From Bacteroidaceae bacterium (lineage in GTDB: Bacteria > Bacteroidota > Bacteroidia > Bacteroidales > Barnesiellaceae_A), in NCBI GenBank assembly GCA_017935645.1, contig JAGBHF010000094.1:1-46693 (forward strand): 46,693 nucleotides of DNA. Reading direction: 5' to 3'. A model generated the notes under the pieces. That model did not search any database and was not told the origin of the DNA. It saw nothing but the letters and a program-made list of their open reading frames with translations. How positions within the stretch are numbered: the stretch's first letter is position 1; every line of letters begins with the position of its first letter. The translations under genes were made by a program, and so were the position numbers. Shown here piece by piece: positions 25,279 through 35,371 of the stretch.

Positions 25279-26553
25279 TTAGAAACCCATTTCCATTTCA
25301 ATGAGTTTGAGGTTCTTGGCATCGTTGAGGTTGTAATAGATGCTGCGGAGAGCTACCATGTACTCACGCTCGTTAGCATCGATTTGGTGTGCTTTCTCGT
25401 AGAAAGGCAATGCTTGACGATAGAGAGGAAGTACCTCAGCCTCTTTGGCCGCATTGAAATCAGCTGTGTTAGTAATCTTTTCGCTCAACTCGTTGTTCTT
25501 CTCAACTGCTTGGTTGAAGTACATACGCCCCATATTACCCAATGCAAGAGCAAAGTTGGGGTTCAAGTTAAGAGCCTTTTCGAAACAAGAGATTGCACCT
25601 GCGATGTCGCCTTGAGCCTCGAGGAGTTGACCTTTAACGTTCCACAACTCGGGGTTTTCGGGGTCGTTTGCTACGACAGCATTAAGGATGCTAATAGCTT
25701 TTTCGTAGTCGTTGGCTGCAATGTAAAGGTTGATAAGACGAAGGCTGTAGTAGTTCTCCTTTTGAACGAAAGTAGAACCGTCGGGGTTAGTAGCAACAAC
25801 GTCGAGGTTAGAGAAGAGCTCGTTACCTTCGTTCAAGGTTGCAATGAGGTTAGCTGTGTCCTTCGCAATCTCATATTGACCTACGATAAATTTGTATACG
25901 TTGTTTTGCTCATAGCCATTACCTTTGGCGCGGAGCAAAGCCTTCAATGTCAATTCGTTGTCACCGGCGTTGAGCGCAGCCAAAGCAGCGTTGTACTCAA
26001 GCATGGCATAGATTGAGTCGGCAGGCATTTGTTTAGCCATAGGAGCCATGAAAGGAAGGTCGCGAATTTCGATGAAAATATTCCACATCTCATAAGCCTT
26101 CATGTACTCTTGAGCGTTAAAGTAGCGTACACCGGCGTTGATGTAACCGTCAGAGTTGGCCAACAAGTCTTTTTGGATATTTTTGAGATATTTGGGTTTT
26201 ACTTTACCCTTGGCGTTGGGGAGAGTGTCAAGACCTACGGCTTTGCGGTAGTATTTATAACCATTCTCGAGAGCGAGGTCCATTTCAGCCTCTTTAACGG
26301 CCATACCAAATTGAGCTTGCTCGTTTTCTTTCTCAAAGAAACGTTGTTCGATGTTACCTGCAACATACCATGCTTTTACATCTTCAGCCGATTCGCCTGC
26401 AAGAGCCTGTTGTATTGTATTGCGGGCTGTCTTGAAATCGGGTTTCTCGGTCTTTTTAGCCAAACTCCATGCTTGATCAACAAGTTCTTTTTGACCAAAC
26501 GAAAGTGTTGCCGAAAGGATCAACAACGATGCTGTCAATAGTGTTTTTTTCAT
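25279..26553 (-). CDS. exported tetratricopeptide-repeat protein
   Basis: The protein has 424 residues. Residues 1-20 form a signal peptide (LLILSATLSFGQ), so the protein is periplasmic or outer-membrane associated. Helical TPR units cover most of the rest. The clearest is NPENPELWNVKGQLLEAQGDIAGAISCFEKALNLNPNFALALGNMG (about 285-330), and the repeat region ends with YEKAHQIDANEREYMVALRSIYYNL. TPR arrays are protein-binding scaffolds; the partner is unknown. The gene lies 40 bases after gyrA on the same strand, and a terminator follows it, so the two are probably one operon. I recall this pairing in other Bacteroides-like genomes, although there is no obvious functional link with gyrase. Confidence 0.92.
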   Translation of the reverse strand: MKKTLLTASLLILSATLSFGQKELVDQAWSLAKKTEKPDFKTARNTIQQALAGESAEDVKAWYVAGNIEQRFFEKENEQAQFGMAVKEAEMDLALENGYKYYRKAVGLDTLPNAKGKVKPKYLKNIQKDLLANSDGYINAGVRYFNAQEYMKAYEMWNIFIEIRDLPFMAPMAKQMPADSIYAMLEYNAALAALNAGDNELTLKALLRAKGNGYEQNNVYKFIVGQYEIAKDTANLIATLNEGNELFSNLDVVATNPDGSTFVQKENYYSLRLINLYIAANDYEKAISILNAVVANDPENPELWNVKGQLLEAQGDIAGAISCFEKALNLNPNFALALGNMGRMYFNQAVEKNNELSEKITNTADFNAAKEAEVLPLYRQALPFYEKAHQIDANEREYMVALRSIYYNLNDAKNLKLIEMEMGF

Positions 26554-26593
26554 AATTTTTTGTAGTTATAGTTTTTTTACAATGTTTAGACTA

Positions 26594-29134
26594 TTATTCA
26601 TTAGAAGGGTTTAAATTCTCTTGCGATGAGGCTTGTTGTTCGCCATTTTCGGGTGTTACGGTATCGGTAGTCTCTTCGTTTTCTTCGGTGGCTGATAATA
26701 CCTTACATACCGATGCAATCTCGTCATTGCGTTTTTCGAGGTTGATGATGCGTACACCTTGTGTGGCACGTCCCATTACACGCACGTCGGCTACCTTCAT
26801 ACGCAAGGTTATACCCGACTTATTGATGATTACCAAGTCATTCTCGTCGGTAACATTCTTGATGGCAACAACTTTACCGGTCTTTTCGGTAATCTTCATA
26901 GTTGCTACACCCTTACCACCGCGGTTGGTGATGCGGTAGTCTTCGGCAATAGAACGCTTACCATAACCTTGTTCCGAGATAACCATTACGGTCTCTTCTT
27001 GGAAGTTCTTGACAACAATCATACCTACAGCGGCATCTTGTCCGTCTTCATCCAGTCTGATACCACGTACACCGGTTGCTACGCGACCCATTTCGCGTAC
27101 AGTGCTCTCGTGGAAGGTAATGGCGCGACCGTTGCGGTTGGCAATAACAAGGTGGCAGTTGCCATCGGTGAGGCGTACATCAATGAGTTGGTCGCCATCG
27201 AGGATGTTGATAGCATTGACACCATTTTGACGAGGACGAGAATAAGCCTCAAGTTTGGTCTTCTTGATAATACCGCTACGTGTACAGAATACAAGATTAT
27301 GTGTAGTGTTGTACTCGGGATCTTGCAATTGTTTTACGCGGATAAATGCATTGACTTTGTCGTCCGACTCGATGTTGAGCATGTTTTGTATTGCACGACC
27401 CTTCGAGTTCTTGGCACCTTCGGGTATCTCGTACACTTTGAGCCAGTAGCAACGACCCTTTTGTGCAAAGAAGAGCATGTAGTTGTGCATTGACGCGGGA
27501 TAGATATACTCGATGAAGTCCTCATCGCGAGTGTCACTACCCTTAGCTCCTACTCCACCGCGATTTTGTGCGCGGAACTCAGTGAGAGGTGTGCGCTTGA
27601 TATATCCCATGTGCGAAATGGTGATAATCATTTCGTCGTCGGCATAGAAGTCCTCGGCATTAAACTCTTCGCTGGCATAAACAATGTCGGTGCGACGCTC
27701 GTCACCATATTTCTCTTTTACTTCATTCAACTCGTCCTTGATGACTTGCATACATACCTCATGGTTCGAGAGAATTTCATTGTAGCGACGAATAGCCTCT
27801 TCAACTTGTTGGAATTCGGCATGAAGTTTGTCTTGCTCAAGACCTGTAAGTTGGCGCAAACGCATTTCAACAATAGCGGCAGCTTGCTTGTCGCTGAGAG
27901 CAAAACGTTCCATCAATCGATTGCGTGCTTGTTCGCCATTTTGCGATGAGCGAATGATGGCAATTACCTCATCAATGTTGTCGCTGGCAATGATTAAGCC
28001 TTCGAGGATGTGGGCACGCTCTTCGGCCTTTTCGAGGTCATACTGTGTGCGACGTATCACTACCTCATGACGGTGGTCGATGAAGGCTTGCAACAATTGT
28101 TTGAGGTTGAGCAATTGAGGACGACCGTTTACAAGTGCAATATTGTTAACGCTGAACGATGATTGCAAGGCTGTCATCTTGTAGAGCTTGTTAAGCACTA
28201 CGCTGGCGTTAGAATCGCGCTTGATGTCAATCACGATGCGCATACCGCTACGGTCGCTCTCGTCGTTGATATTTGATATTCCATCGAGGCGCTTTTCTTC
28301 AACAAGGTCGGCAATGTTTTTGATAAGTTCGGCCTTGTTTACGCCATAAGGTATTTCATTTATAATAATAGACTCACGATTGCCATCGTTTTCAATCTCG
28401 GCTTTGGCGCGAACGATGATACGACCGCGACCTGTTTCGAAGGCATCTTTTACACCCGAGTAGCCATAGATAGTAGCACCTGTGGGGAAGTCGGGAGCTT
28501 TAACATATTGCATCAAGTCGGCAACCTCGGCCTCGGGATTGTCAATAAGAGCGATAGAAGCATCAATACACTCACTGAGGTTGTGAGGGGGCATATTGGT
28601 TGCCATACCTACGGCAATACCCGATGCACCGTTTACCAACAATTGAGGTATGCGAGTGGGCAATACAGTAGGCTCTTCGAGTGTGTTATCGAAGTTGGGT
28701 GAGAAATCGACAGTGCGTTTGTTAATGTCGGCAAGCATCTCCTCGGCTATACGTGAGAGGCGAGCCTCGGTATAACGCATTGCTGCAGGTGAGTCTCCGT
28801 CAATCGAACCAAAGTTACCCTGACCATCGACCATGCAATAGCGCAAAGACCAATCTTGAGCCATACGAGCAAGGGCAAAGTATACCGATGAGTCGCCGTG
28901 AGGGTGATACTTACCGAGTACCTCACCGACTATACGGGCACACTTCTTATAGGGTTGGTTGTGGGTATTATTGAGACGCTCCATTCCGTACAATATACGA
29001 CGATGTACGGGCTTAAGACCATCTCTTACATCGGGCAAGGCGCGAGCAACGATTACCGACATCGAATAGTCGATATACGATGATTGCATCACCTGCTCGA
29101 TGTTTACTTTCTGAATTTTGTCTTGGTCTAACAT
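26594..29134 (-). CDS. gyrA: DNA gyrase subunit A
   Basis: This is the breakage-reunion subunit of gyrase, which introduces negative supercoils with GyrB. Hallmarks are YIDYSMSVIVARALPDVRDGLKP, the winged-helix stretch KYHPHGDSSVYFALARMAQ, and AMRYTEARLS with catalytic Tyr121. The C-terminal domain has the supercoiling box variant QNRGGVGAKGSD and beta-pinwheel blades up to about 805, then an acidic Glu/Thr/Gln-rich tail. At 846 residues it is normal for Bacteroidota. In the quinolone region Ser82 is wild-type-like; residue 86, equivalent to E. coli Asp87, is Phe. The box supports gyrase over topoisomerase IV ParC. A -7 element and a palindrome lie upstream, in the shared region with clpC. 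Confidence 0.96.
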   Translation of the reverse strand: MLDQDKIQKVNIEQVMQSSYIDYSMSVIVARALPDVRDGLKPVHRRILYGMERLNNTHNQPYKKCARIVGEVLGKYHPHGDSSVYFALARMAQDWSLRYCMVDGQGNFGSIDGDSPAAMRYTEARLSRIAEEMLADINKRTVDFSPNFDNTLEEPTVLPTRIPQLLVNGASGIAVGMATNMPPHNLSECIDASIALIDNPEAEVADLMQYVKAPDFPTGATIYGYSGVKDAFETGRGRIIVRAKAEIENDGNRESIIINEIPYGVNKAELIKNIADLVEEKRLDGISNINDESDRSGMRIVIDIKRDSNASVVLNKLYKMTALQSSFSVNNIALVNGRPQLLNLKQLLQAFIDHRHEVVIRRTQYDLEKAEERAHILEGLIIASDNIDEVIAIIRSSQNGEQARNRLMERFALSDKQAAAIVEMRLRQLTGLEQDKLHAEFQQVEEAIRRYNEILSNHEVCMQVIKDELNEVKEKYGDERRTDIVYASEEFNAEDFYADDEMIITISHMGYIKRTPLTEFRAQNRGGVGAKGSDTRDEDFIEYIYPASMHNYMLFFAQKGRCYWLKVYEIPEGAKNSKGRAIQNMLNIESDDKVNAFIRVKQLQDPEYNTTHNLVFCTRSGIIKKTKLEAYSRPRQNGVNAINILDGDQLIDVRLTDGNCHLVIANRNGRAITFHESTVREMGRVATGVRGIRLDEDGQDAAVGMIVVKNFQEETVMVISEQGYGKRSIAEDYRITNRGGKGVATMKITEKTGKVVAIKNVTDENDLVIINKSGITLRMKVADVRVMGRATQGVRIINLEKRNDEIASVCKVLSATEENEETTDTVTPENGEQQASSQENLNPSNE

Positions 29135-29193
29135 ATAATTTGTTTGTTATCTATTTGTTTCTTTTGTTGCGCACGACTACCCATTAAAGGTAT

Positions 29194-29209
29194 TACGCGC
29201 GTGCGCGTA
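29194..29209. promoter_or_regulatory. GC-rich palindrome between gyrA and clpC
   Basis: TACGCGC and GCGCGTA flank a GT centre, and weaker symmetry extends outward (ATTAC on one side, GTAAT on the other). It lies just downstream of the gyrA -7 element, near the start of the gyrA transcript, in otherwise AT-rich DNA. It could be an operator or a 5' RNA hairpin. Confidence 0.35.
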
Positions 29210-29221
29210 GGTAATAGCGTA

Positions 29222-29229
29222 CAAAGATA
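29222..29229 (-). promoter_or_regulatory. -7 element (TATCTTTG on the minus strand) for gyrA
   Basis: It is a full TAnnTTTG match about 88 bases before the gyrA ATG. No TTG is present at the consensus spacing. Confidence 0.45.
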
Positions 29230-29363
29230 ATTATTTTTTGCTCAACTTAGCACCGATTTATTGTTTTTTATATCTCTCGCTTGAAAATTTCGGCACACTA
29301 TTTGTTTAATATCTAAAAACGAATGATATAATTTTTTATTGAGTTATATATGACAAAAACTAC

Positions 29364-29371
29364 TACCTTTG
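29364..29371 (+). promoter_or_regulatory. -7 element (TACCTTTG) for clpC
   Basis: It is a full TAnnTTTG match 40 bases before the clpC ATG, with a TTG 22 bases upstream of it. Confidence 0.55.
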
Positions 29372-29411
29372 TCGTCGAAAAATGATAAAAGGTTAGGAGA
29401 AAGAATTTTGT

Positions 29412-31946
29412 ATGGAAAGAAATTTTTCGAGTCACGCTAAGAGCGTATTAGCATATAGTCGCGAGGAGGCCGGTCGCTTGCAAAACACCGACATATTGCC
29501 CGAACACTTGCTGTTGGGTATTATTCGTGATGGTGAAAGTCGAGCTATCGATGCTATACTTAGCCTTGGAATTAACCCGCTTGTACTACGTAGAGCTATC
29601 GAAAACGAACTTACGGTGGATCATGATGAGCCTTCGGGGCAAGAAATAACCATCAGTAAGAGTACCGATCGTGTGCTGAAGATGAGTATGCTCGAATCGC
29701 GTATGATGAAAAGTAGCGAAACCGATACCGAACATATATTGTTGGCTATCTTACGTGACAAAAGCACTGCTGCTTCGCGTATCCTTAATGACAATAATGT
29801 GACATACGATGACGTTTTGTCGTATCTGAAAGATAGTACTGACACCCCATCGCACAAGTCTAAGCCACAAATGGGTGCAGGATTTGAGGAAGATGAGGAG
29901 GATGAAGATGTACCACACATGTCGTCGGGTGGTAGTCAACGTCAATCTACTACAACATCGGCACCGGGTAGTGAAACACCTGTGTTAGATAACTTTGGCT
30001 CAGATATGACTCGTGCCGCCGAGGAGGGTCGTTTGGATCCCGTTGTAGGTCGAGAAATAGAGATAGAACGATTGGCGCAAATTCTCAGCCGTCGCAAAAA
30101 GAACAATCCTATACTTATAGGTGAACCGGGTGTGGGTAAATCGGCTATTGTTGAGGGTTTGGCTCTGCGCATAGTTCAACGCAAGGTGTCGCGTGTATTG
30201 TTTGGCAAGCGAGTAATTTCGCTTGATGTCGGCTCAATTGTAGCCGGAACAAAATATCGCGGACAGTTTGAGGAGCGTATGAAAGCTATTCTCAATGAGT
30301 TGTCGAAAAATCCCGATATTATACTCTTTATAGACGAGATTCATACGATTGTAGGTGCCGGTGGTGCAACCGGTACGCTCGACGCCGCCAATATGCTTAA
30401 GCCGGCATTGGCTCGTGGCTCATTGCAATGTATTGGTGCGACAACACTCGACGAGTATCGCAAAAATATAGAGAAGGATGGCGCTCTTGAGCGTCGTTTC
30501 CAGAAGATAATGGTTGAGCCTACTACCCCCGAGGAGACGTTGCAAATATTGCAAAACATCAAGGAACGCTATGAAGACCACCATAATGTAACATATACCG
30601 ATGATGCATTGGAGGCTTGTGTGAAACTTACGGCACGTTATATAAGCGATCGTAACTTCCCCGATAAAGCTATTGATGCCCTCGATGAAGCAGGTTCACG
30701 AGTACACATTACCAATATTGTTGTTCCCAAGGAAATAGAAGAACTTGAACAACAAATAGAGGATGCCGGCAAGGAAAAAATGCGTGCTGTGAATGCACAA
30801 AACTATGAGTTGGCGGCAAGTTATAGAGATAAATCGCGTGAGTTGCAAGTAAAACTCGAGCGTGCCAAGCAACAATGGGAAGCTCGTGTGGCTGAGCATA
30901 GAGAGCTTGTCGATGAAGAAAAAATAGCCGAAGTGGTTGCCATGATGTCGGGTATACCGGTACAACGTGTAGCCGAGGGCGAAAACCGCAGATTGCTCGA
31001 CATGAATGATGCTATAAAGAATGTTGTTATTGGACAAGATAAGGCGGTTGATACAGTTGTCAAAGCTATCCAACGCAATCGTATAGGTCTTAAAGATCCC
31101 AACAAACCTATTGGTACATTCTTGTTCCTTGGCCCTACTGGTGTAGGTAAGACACACCTTGCCAAGAAGTTGGCCGAGCAGTTGTTTGATAGCAAAGATG
31201 CACTTATTCGCATCGATATGAGCGAGTATATGGAGAAGTTCTCTGTGTCACGATTGGTGGGTGCACCTCCGGGATATGTGGGCTATGAAGAAGGTGGTCA
31301 ACTTACTGAGCGAGTGCGACGTAAGCCCTACTCTGTTGTCTTACTCGATGAGATTGAGAAGGCTCACCCCGATACCTTTAACTTGTTGTTGCAAGTAATG
31401 GATGAAGGCCGATTGACCGATAGCTTAGGTCGTCAAGTGGACTTTAAAAATACGGTGATAATCCTTACTTCAAATATCGGTACTCGTCAACTCAAGGATT
31501 TTGGTCATGGTGTAGGTTATGCTGCACCTAATATCGATGATAAAGAGAAGTCGCGCAGTGTAATTACGAAGGCGCTCAATCGAGCATTCTCGCCCGAGTT
31601 CCTTAATCGTGTCGATGATATTGTAATGTTCGATCAGCTCGACAAGGAAGCGATATTCAAGATAATAGATATAGAATTGGTGGGCTTCCGTAATCGCATC
31701 GAACAACTTGGCTATAAGTTTATTATTACCGATGAGGCGAAGGACTTCCTTGCCAATAAAGGATATGATGTGCAGTATGGTGCACGACCACTGAAGCGTG
31801 CTATTCAAAAGTATCTTGAAGATGAAATGGCTGAGATGATAATTCGTGCAGCTATTCACAATGGTGATACTATCAAGGTCGATTATGACAGAAACGATGA
31901 TAAAATCGTTACCTCGATTGTCGACACGTCGCTATTAAATGAATAA
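29412..31946 (+). CDS. clpC: ATP-dependent Clp protease ATP-binding subunit ClpC
   Basis: This is a Hsp100 unfoldase that feeds proteins to ClpP or acts as a disaggregase. An N-terminal double Clp repeat (about 5-145) is followed by an acidic linker with EEDEEDED (about 160). AAA domain 1 has GEPGVGKS (about 238-245), and a UVR-type middle segment lies near 460-490 ([16 protein letters not shown]). AAA domain 2 has GPTGVGKT (about 574-581) and [11 protein letters not shown]. The short middle domain with UVR, rather than a long ClpB coiled coil, identifies ClpC. At 844 residues it is full length. It is divergent from gyrA and has a terminator behind it. Confidence 0.96.
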   Translation: MERNFSSHAKSVLAYSREEAGRLQNTDILPEHLLLGIIRDGESRAIDAILSLGINPLVLRRAIENELTVDHDEPSGQEITISKSTDRVLKMSMLESRMMKSSETDTEHILLAILRDKSTAASRILNDNNVTYDDVLSYLKDSTDTPSHKSKPQMGAGFEEDEEDEDVPHMSSGGSQRQSTTTSAPGSETPVLDNFGSDMTRAAEEGRLDPVVGREIEIERLAQILSRRKKNNPILIGEPGVGKSAIVEGLALRIVQRKVSRVLFGKRVISLDVGSIVAGTKYRGQFEERMKAILNELSKNPDIILFIDEIHTIVGAGGATGTLDAANMLKPALARGSLQCIGATTLDEYRKNIEKDGALERRFQKIMVEPTTPEETLQILQNIKERYEDHHNVTYTDDALEACVKLTARYISDRNFPDKAIDALDEAGSRVHITNIVVPKEIEELEQQIEDAGKEKMRAVNAQNYELAASYRDKSRELQVKLERAKQQWEARVAEHRELVDEEKIAEVVAMMSGIPVQRVAEGENRRLLDMNDAIKNVVIGQDKAVDTVVKAIQRNRIGLKDPNKPIGTFLFLGPTGVGKTHLAKKLAEQLFDSKDALIRIDMSEYMEKFSVSRLVGAPPGYVGYEEGGQLTERVRRKPYSVVLLDEIEKAHPDTFNLLLQVMDEGRLTDSLGRQVDFKNTVIILTSNIGTRQLKDFGHGVGYAAPNIDDKEKSRSVITKALNRAFSPEFLNRVDDIVMFDQLDKEAIFKIIDIELVGFRNRIEQLGYKFIITDEAKDFLANKGYDVQYGARPLKRAIQKYLEDEMAEMIIRAAIHNGDTIKVDYDRNDDKIVTSIVDTSLLNE

Positions 31947-31964
31947 ACGAAGATATTTTAAGCC

Positions 31965-31998
31965 AAAATGTCAGCCTTTCGTGGCTGGCATTTTTTTT
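31965..31998 (+). terminator. terminator after clpC
   Basis: AAAATGTCAGCC pairs with GGCTGGCATTTT (one G-U) around a six-base loop, with eight T at the end. Confidence 0.85.
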
Positions 31999-32041
31999 GC
32001 TATATGTATGACAGAAAGTAAAAACATTAAAACTATATATT

Positions 32042-34093
32042 ATGCAAAAAGGAACCATTGGGGTAACTACCGATAATATCTTCCCCATTATCAAAAAATT
32101 CTTGTATAGTGACCACGAAATATTCCTTCGTGAAGTTGTGTCGAATGCTGTAGATGCTACACAAAAACTTAAAACATTGTCGTCAGTAGGCGAATTCAAA
32201 GGCGAATTGGGTACATTGGATGTACGTGTAGCCATTGATAAAGAGGCCGGAACACTCACTATCAGTGATAGCGGTGTGGGTATGACTGCCGACGAGATAG
32301 AGCGTTACATCAATCAAATTGCTTTCTCGGGTGCCGAAGAGTTTGTCGAGAAGTATAAGAATGATGCGAATGCTATTATCGGACACTTCGGTTTGGGTTT
32401 CTACTCAACATTCATGGTATCGAAAAAAGTGGAAATTCGCACACTTTCGTTCCGAGAAGGTGCTAAGGCCGTTCAATGGAGCTGCGATGGCACACCCTCT
32501 TTTGAGATGACTGAGATTGAAAAGCCCCATCGTGGTACCGATATCGTACTGTATATTGATGATGAAAACAAGGAATTCCTTGAGCCTCAACGTATAGAGA
32601 CTCTTCTACGCAAATATTGTCGTTTCTTGCCAGTACCTATTGTGTTCGGTAAAGAACAAGAGTGGAAAGATGGCAAATATGTCGATACTGACACCGATAA
32701 AATCATCAATAATCTTACTCCGGCTTGGACCCGTAAACCCACAGAACTTACCGACGAAGACTATCGCGAGTTCTATCATGAAATCTGTCCCGGAGCCGAC
32801 GAACCCCTCTTCTGGATACACCTCAATGTCGACTATCCCTTCAACCTTACAGGTATTCTCTATTTCCCCAAGATAAAGAGCAACCTCGACCTTAATCGTT
32901 ATAAAATACAGTTGTATTGCAACCAAGTGTATGTGACTGACTCGGTTGAAGGTGTTGTTCCCGACTTCTTGATGCTATTGCAAGGTGTTATCGACTCGCC
33001 CGATATTCCGCTGAATGTGTCACGCTCATACTTGCAAAGCGATGCCAATGTGAAGAAAATATCGACCTATATCACTAAAAAAGTTGCCGATCGTCTTCAA
33101 GAAATATTCAACAACGACCGCAAACAGTTTGAGGATAAATGGAACGATATTAAGCTCTTTATTGAATATGGCATGCTTAGCGAAGAGAAATTCTACGAGC
33201 GTGCTGCCAAGTTTGCCTTGTTGCAAAACACCGATGGTAAGTTCTTTACATTTGAAGAGTATAAAAATGTCATTAACGGTGAACAGACCGATAAGGATGG
33301 CAATCTCATATACCTCTATGCTACCGATAAAACAGCGCAATACAGCTATATAGAGGCGGCCACAGCTCGTGGTTACGATGTGCTGTTGATGGATGGTCAA
33401 CTCGATTCGCACTATATTGGTATGTTGGAGCAAAAGTTCGAGAAGAGCCGTTTCGTTCGTGTAGACAGCGATGTTGTTGACAACCTCATACGCAAAGAAA
33501 ATAACCGTGAAGTTACACTTACAGCTCAAGAGCGTGACGCCATGACTACTGTATTTAAGTCGCAAATTCCCGCTATTGAAAAGAGTGAATTTATGGTAAT
33601 GTTTGAGGCTCTTGGCGAAAATTCAGCCCCGGTTATGATTACTCAAAGTGAGTATATGCGTCGTATGAAAGAGATGGCGGCAGTGCAACCCGGTATGAGT
33701 TTCTATGGTGAGTTGCCCGATTCATTCAACTTGATTGTCAATACAGACCACCCATTGTGTAAAAAGGTTCTTTCCGATACCGATACTGCATGTAATGAGG
33801 CTGTTGCTCCTCTTGTATCGAAACTTGATACTGTAAATGCCGAAATAGCACGCCTTAACAATGAGCGTAAAGATAAGAAAGATGATGAGATACCTGTGGC
33901 TGACAAAGAGGCTCTGCGTAATGCCGAGAATGAAGCAGCCGACTTGCGTAAGAAACAAGAGGGCGTGTATAGCGATTATGCGCAAACAAACAACTTGGTA
34001 AAACAACTTATCGACTTGGCACTGTTGTCGAACAATATGCTTCGTGGTGAGGCATTGAGCCGATTTGTAAAACGCTCTTTCGACATGTTGTAA
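32042..34093 (+). CDS. htpG: Hsp90-family chaperone HtpG
   Basis: This is a dimeric ATP-driven chaperone. The N-terminal GHKL ATPase domain shows IFLREVVSNAVDATQKL (helix with the Mg-binding Asn), DSGVGMT, and GHFGLGFYSTFMV for the ATP lid. The middle domain has VDYPFNLTGILYFPK, YCNQVYVTD and the LNVSRSYLQ catalytic-loop Arg. The C-terminal part contains a Lys/Glu/Asp-rich helical insertion (about 595-650), which contributes to the length of 683 residues compared with 624 in E. coli. It follows clpC after a terminator, forming a neighbourhood of stress chaperones though probably with separate transcripts. No promoter matching the consensus was found in the short gap. Confidence 0.96.
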   Translation: MQKGTIGVTTDNIFPIIKKFLYSDHEIFLREVVSNAVDATQKLKTLSSVGEFKGELGTLDVRVAIDKEAGTLTISDSGVGMTADEIERYINQIAFSGAEEFVEKYKNDANAIIGHFGLGFYSTFMVSKKVEIRTLSFREGAKAVQWSCDGTPSFEMTEIEKPHRGTDIVLYIDDENKEFLEPQRIETLLRKYCRFLPVPIVFGKEQEWKDGKYVDTDTDKIINNLTPAWTRKPTELTDEDYREFYHEICPGADEPLFWIHLNVDYPFNLTGILYFPKIKSNLDLNRYKIQLYCNQVYVTDSVEGVVPDFLMLLQGVIDSPDIPLNVSRSYLQSDANVKKISTYITKKVADRLQEIFNNDRKQFEDKWNDIKLFIEYGMLSEEKFYERAAKFALLQNTDGKFFTFEEYKNVINGEQTDKDGNLIYLYATDKTAQYSYIEAATARGYDVLLMDGQLDSHYIGMLEQKFEKSRFVRVDSDVVDNLIRKENNREVTLTAQERDAMTTVFKSQIPAIEKSEFMVMFEALGENSAPVMITQSEYMRRMKEMAAVQPGMSFYGELPDSFNLIVNTDHPLCKKVLSDTDTACNEAVAPLVSKLDTVNAEIARLNNERKDKKDDEIPVADKEALRNAENEAADLRKKQEGVYSDYAQTNNLVKQLIDLALLSNNMLRGEALSRFVKRSFDML

Positions 34094-34120
34094 TTGAGGG
34101 TTATTAAGTATTTTACAAAT

Positions 34121-34158
34121 AAGAGTGGCTGCACCGAACATTCGGCGCAGCCACTCTT
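34121..34158. terminator. bidirectional terminator between htpG and the Ntn-hydrolase gene
   Basis: AAGAGTGGCTGC and GCAGCCACTCTT form a perfect 12-base stem, with an inner CCGA/TCGG pairing. T-rich sequence lies on both sides. It serves two convergent genes. Confidence 0.8.
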
Positions 34159-34186
34159 GTATTTGTCTTGAATATAATGAGATATG

Positions 34187-35266
34187 CTATTTTATCTCAA
34201 TCATTTCTATAGGTTGTATTTTGTCTTTATCAAGAGGATAACTTCCCGATTTGACACGTCCGAAGTCTATGCTTTTGAGGTCTATACAACGAATATTGCT
34301 ATTGTAGGCTGTACGGTAATAAATGCGATGATTTGTCAGGTCGCTTACCACTGTCCACTGAGTCGCTGATGGCATATCTTGTGGCGTTTCGCCCGGATTG
34401 TACTCCACACCGATGGGTACATCGAAATTGTTGAGAATATGGAAACATTGCAACACGGTATCGAATGCTGTGGGACGTTGGGGTGCAGTAGCTACAAAGA
34501 ATGCTGCGCGGACAAATCGAGATGTCGATGTAACATCACCCGGTATACCGTGAAAAGCCGACCCTGCACTGATTGATGATAGCTCTACCCCATTCCATTT
34601 TTGCGATTTCGCTACACCGGGGTATAGATTGACATAGTTGTTGAGATTGGTGAGATGCCATGTAAAAGAAGGTGCATTGGTGATAACCCCAATCTTGTTT
34701 TCATGTATGTTATATTTACCATCGATTATCTCCAGCACTACTTGTCGCCCTCCTGGCTCGGCTATACGCCAGTGAATTGTCAGCATCGACGGGTCGAGTG
34801 ACACGACATGAACATCCTGCAAGCCGGCAATCACATCATCAATGCTCGAGAATTGTGATAGAATCCATTCGACCAATTGTAAGTCGGCAATTGTTTTGTC
34901 ATTGTGTTGGGCATTATACGCTTCGTAGCTGCCATAATGGGGAAAATAGAATAGACCGGCCGATAATCCCGCTTCGTTGATGCCCTCGGCAACAAAATCA
35001 CCATTAACCACACTGAGCCCGATAAAGCCATAACGAGCATTAAACTTTATACCATTACGACCTCTAGGCGTATATGAGACAAGTTCTTTGCCTCGTGCTA
35101 CTACATTGTACTCGCTTGTGAGTGGTGTACCTGCCCACTCTATTGTGCGTGCTACTACAAAACTGCCGTCGGCAGCTTGAAATGAAATACCTGTGCAGGC
35201 CTCTACTGCGGTCAGACTCGATAGTACCATACAGGCTCCTGTTGCTATCATTAGGGTTGTTTTCAT
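34187..35266 (-). CDS. secreted choloylglycine hydrolase family protein (bile salt hydrolase or penicillin V acylase)
   Basis: This is a linear-amide C-N hydrolase of the Ntn superfamily. A signal peptide ends so that Cys24 (VEA-CTGISF) becomes the N-terminal nucleophile. Offsets to known active-site residues agree: Arg40 for Arg18, Asn197 in TNAPSF for Asn175, and Arg250 for Arg228. The usual Asp is replaced by Glu43 (ARTIEW). It has 359 residues, about 336 mature, normal for the family. The enzyme would be periplasmic or secreted and cleave conjugated bile acids, penicillin V or other N-acyl amides. The sequence alone does not choose between these. It is a single gene, divergent from the RelA gene and ending at a shared terminator. 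Confidence 0.88.
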   Translation of the reverse strand: MKTTLMIATGACMVLSSLTAVEACTGISFQAADGSFVVARTIEWAGTPLTSEYNVVARGKELVSYTPRGRNGIKFNARYGFIGLSVVNGDFVAEGINEAGLSAGLFYFPHYGSYEAYNAQHNDKTIADLQLVEWILSQFSSIDDVIAGLQDVHVVSLDPSMLTIHWRIAEPGGRQVVLEIIDGKYNIHENKIGVITNAPSFTWHLTNLNNYVNLYPGVAKSQKWNGVELSSISAGSAFHGIPGDVTSTSRFVRAAFFVATAPQRPTAFDTVLQCFHILNNFDVPIGVEYNPGETPQDMPSATQWTVVSDLTNHRIYYRTAYNSNIRCIDLKSIDFGRVKSGSYPLDKDKIQPIEMIEIK

Positions 35267-35339
35267 GACTTTATATTTTATAATTGCACTATTAACACAA
35301 AAAAACGCACCGTGGTTCTCTTCTTTGCTAAAAAAAACG

Positions 35340-35347
35340 TACTTTTG
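35340..35347 (+). promoter_or_regulatory. -7 element (TACTTTTG) for the RelA gene
   Basis: It is a full TAnnTTTG match 24 bases before the chosen ATG. It lies inside the upstream-extended reading frame, which argues that translation begins downstream of it. Confidence 0.5.
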
Positions 35348-35371
35348 TTATTGTTAAAAGCAAATATAGTA

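Noticed and set aside
26759..27493. 244-codon open frame on the plus strand
   Set aside because: It is antisense to the gyrA C-terminal domain, and its sequence resembles no known family.
35312..35371. Upstream start for the RelA gene
   Set aside because: The extra residues form a hydrophobic run unlike RSH proteins, and they overlap the TACTTTTG promoter element.
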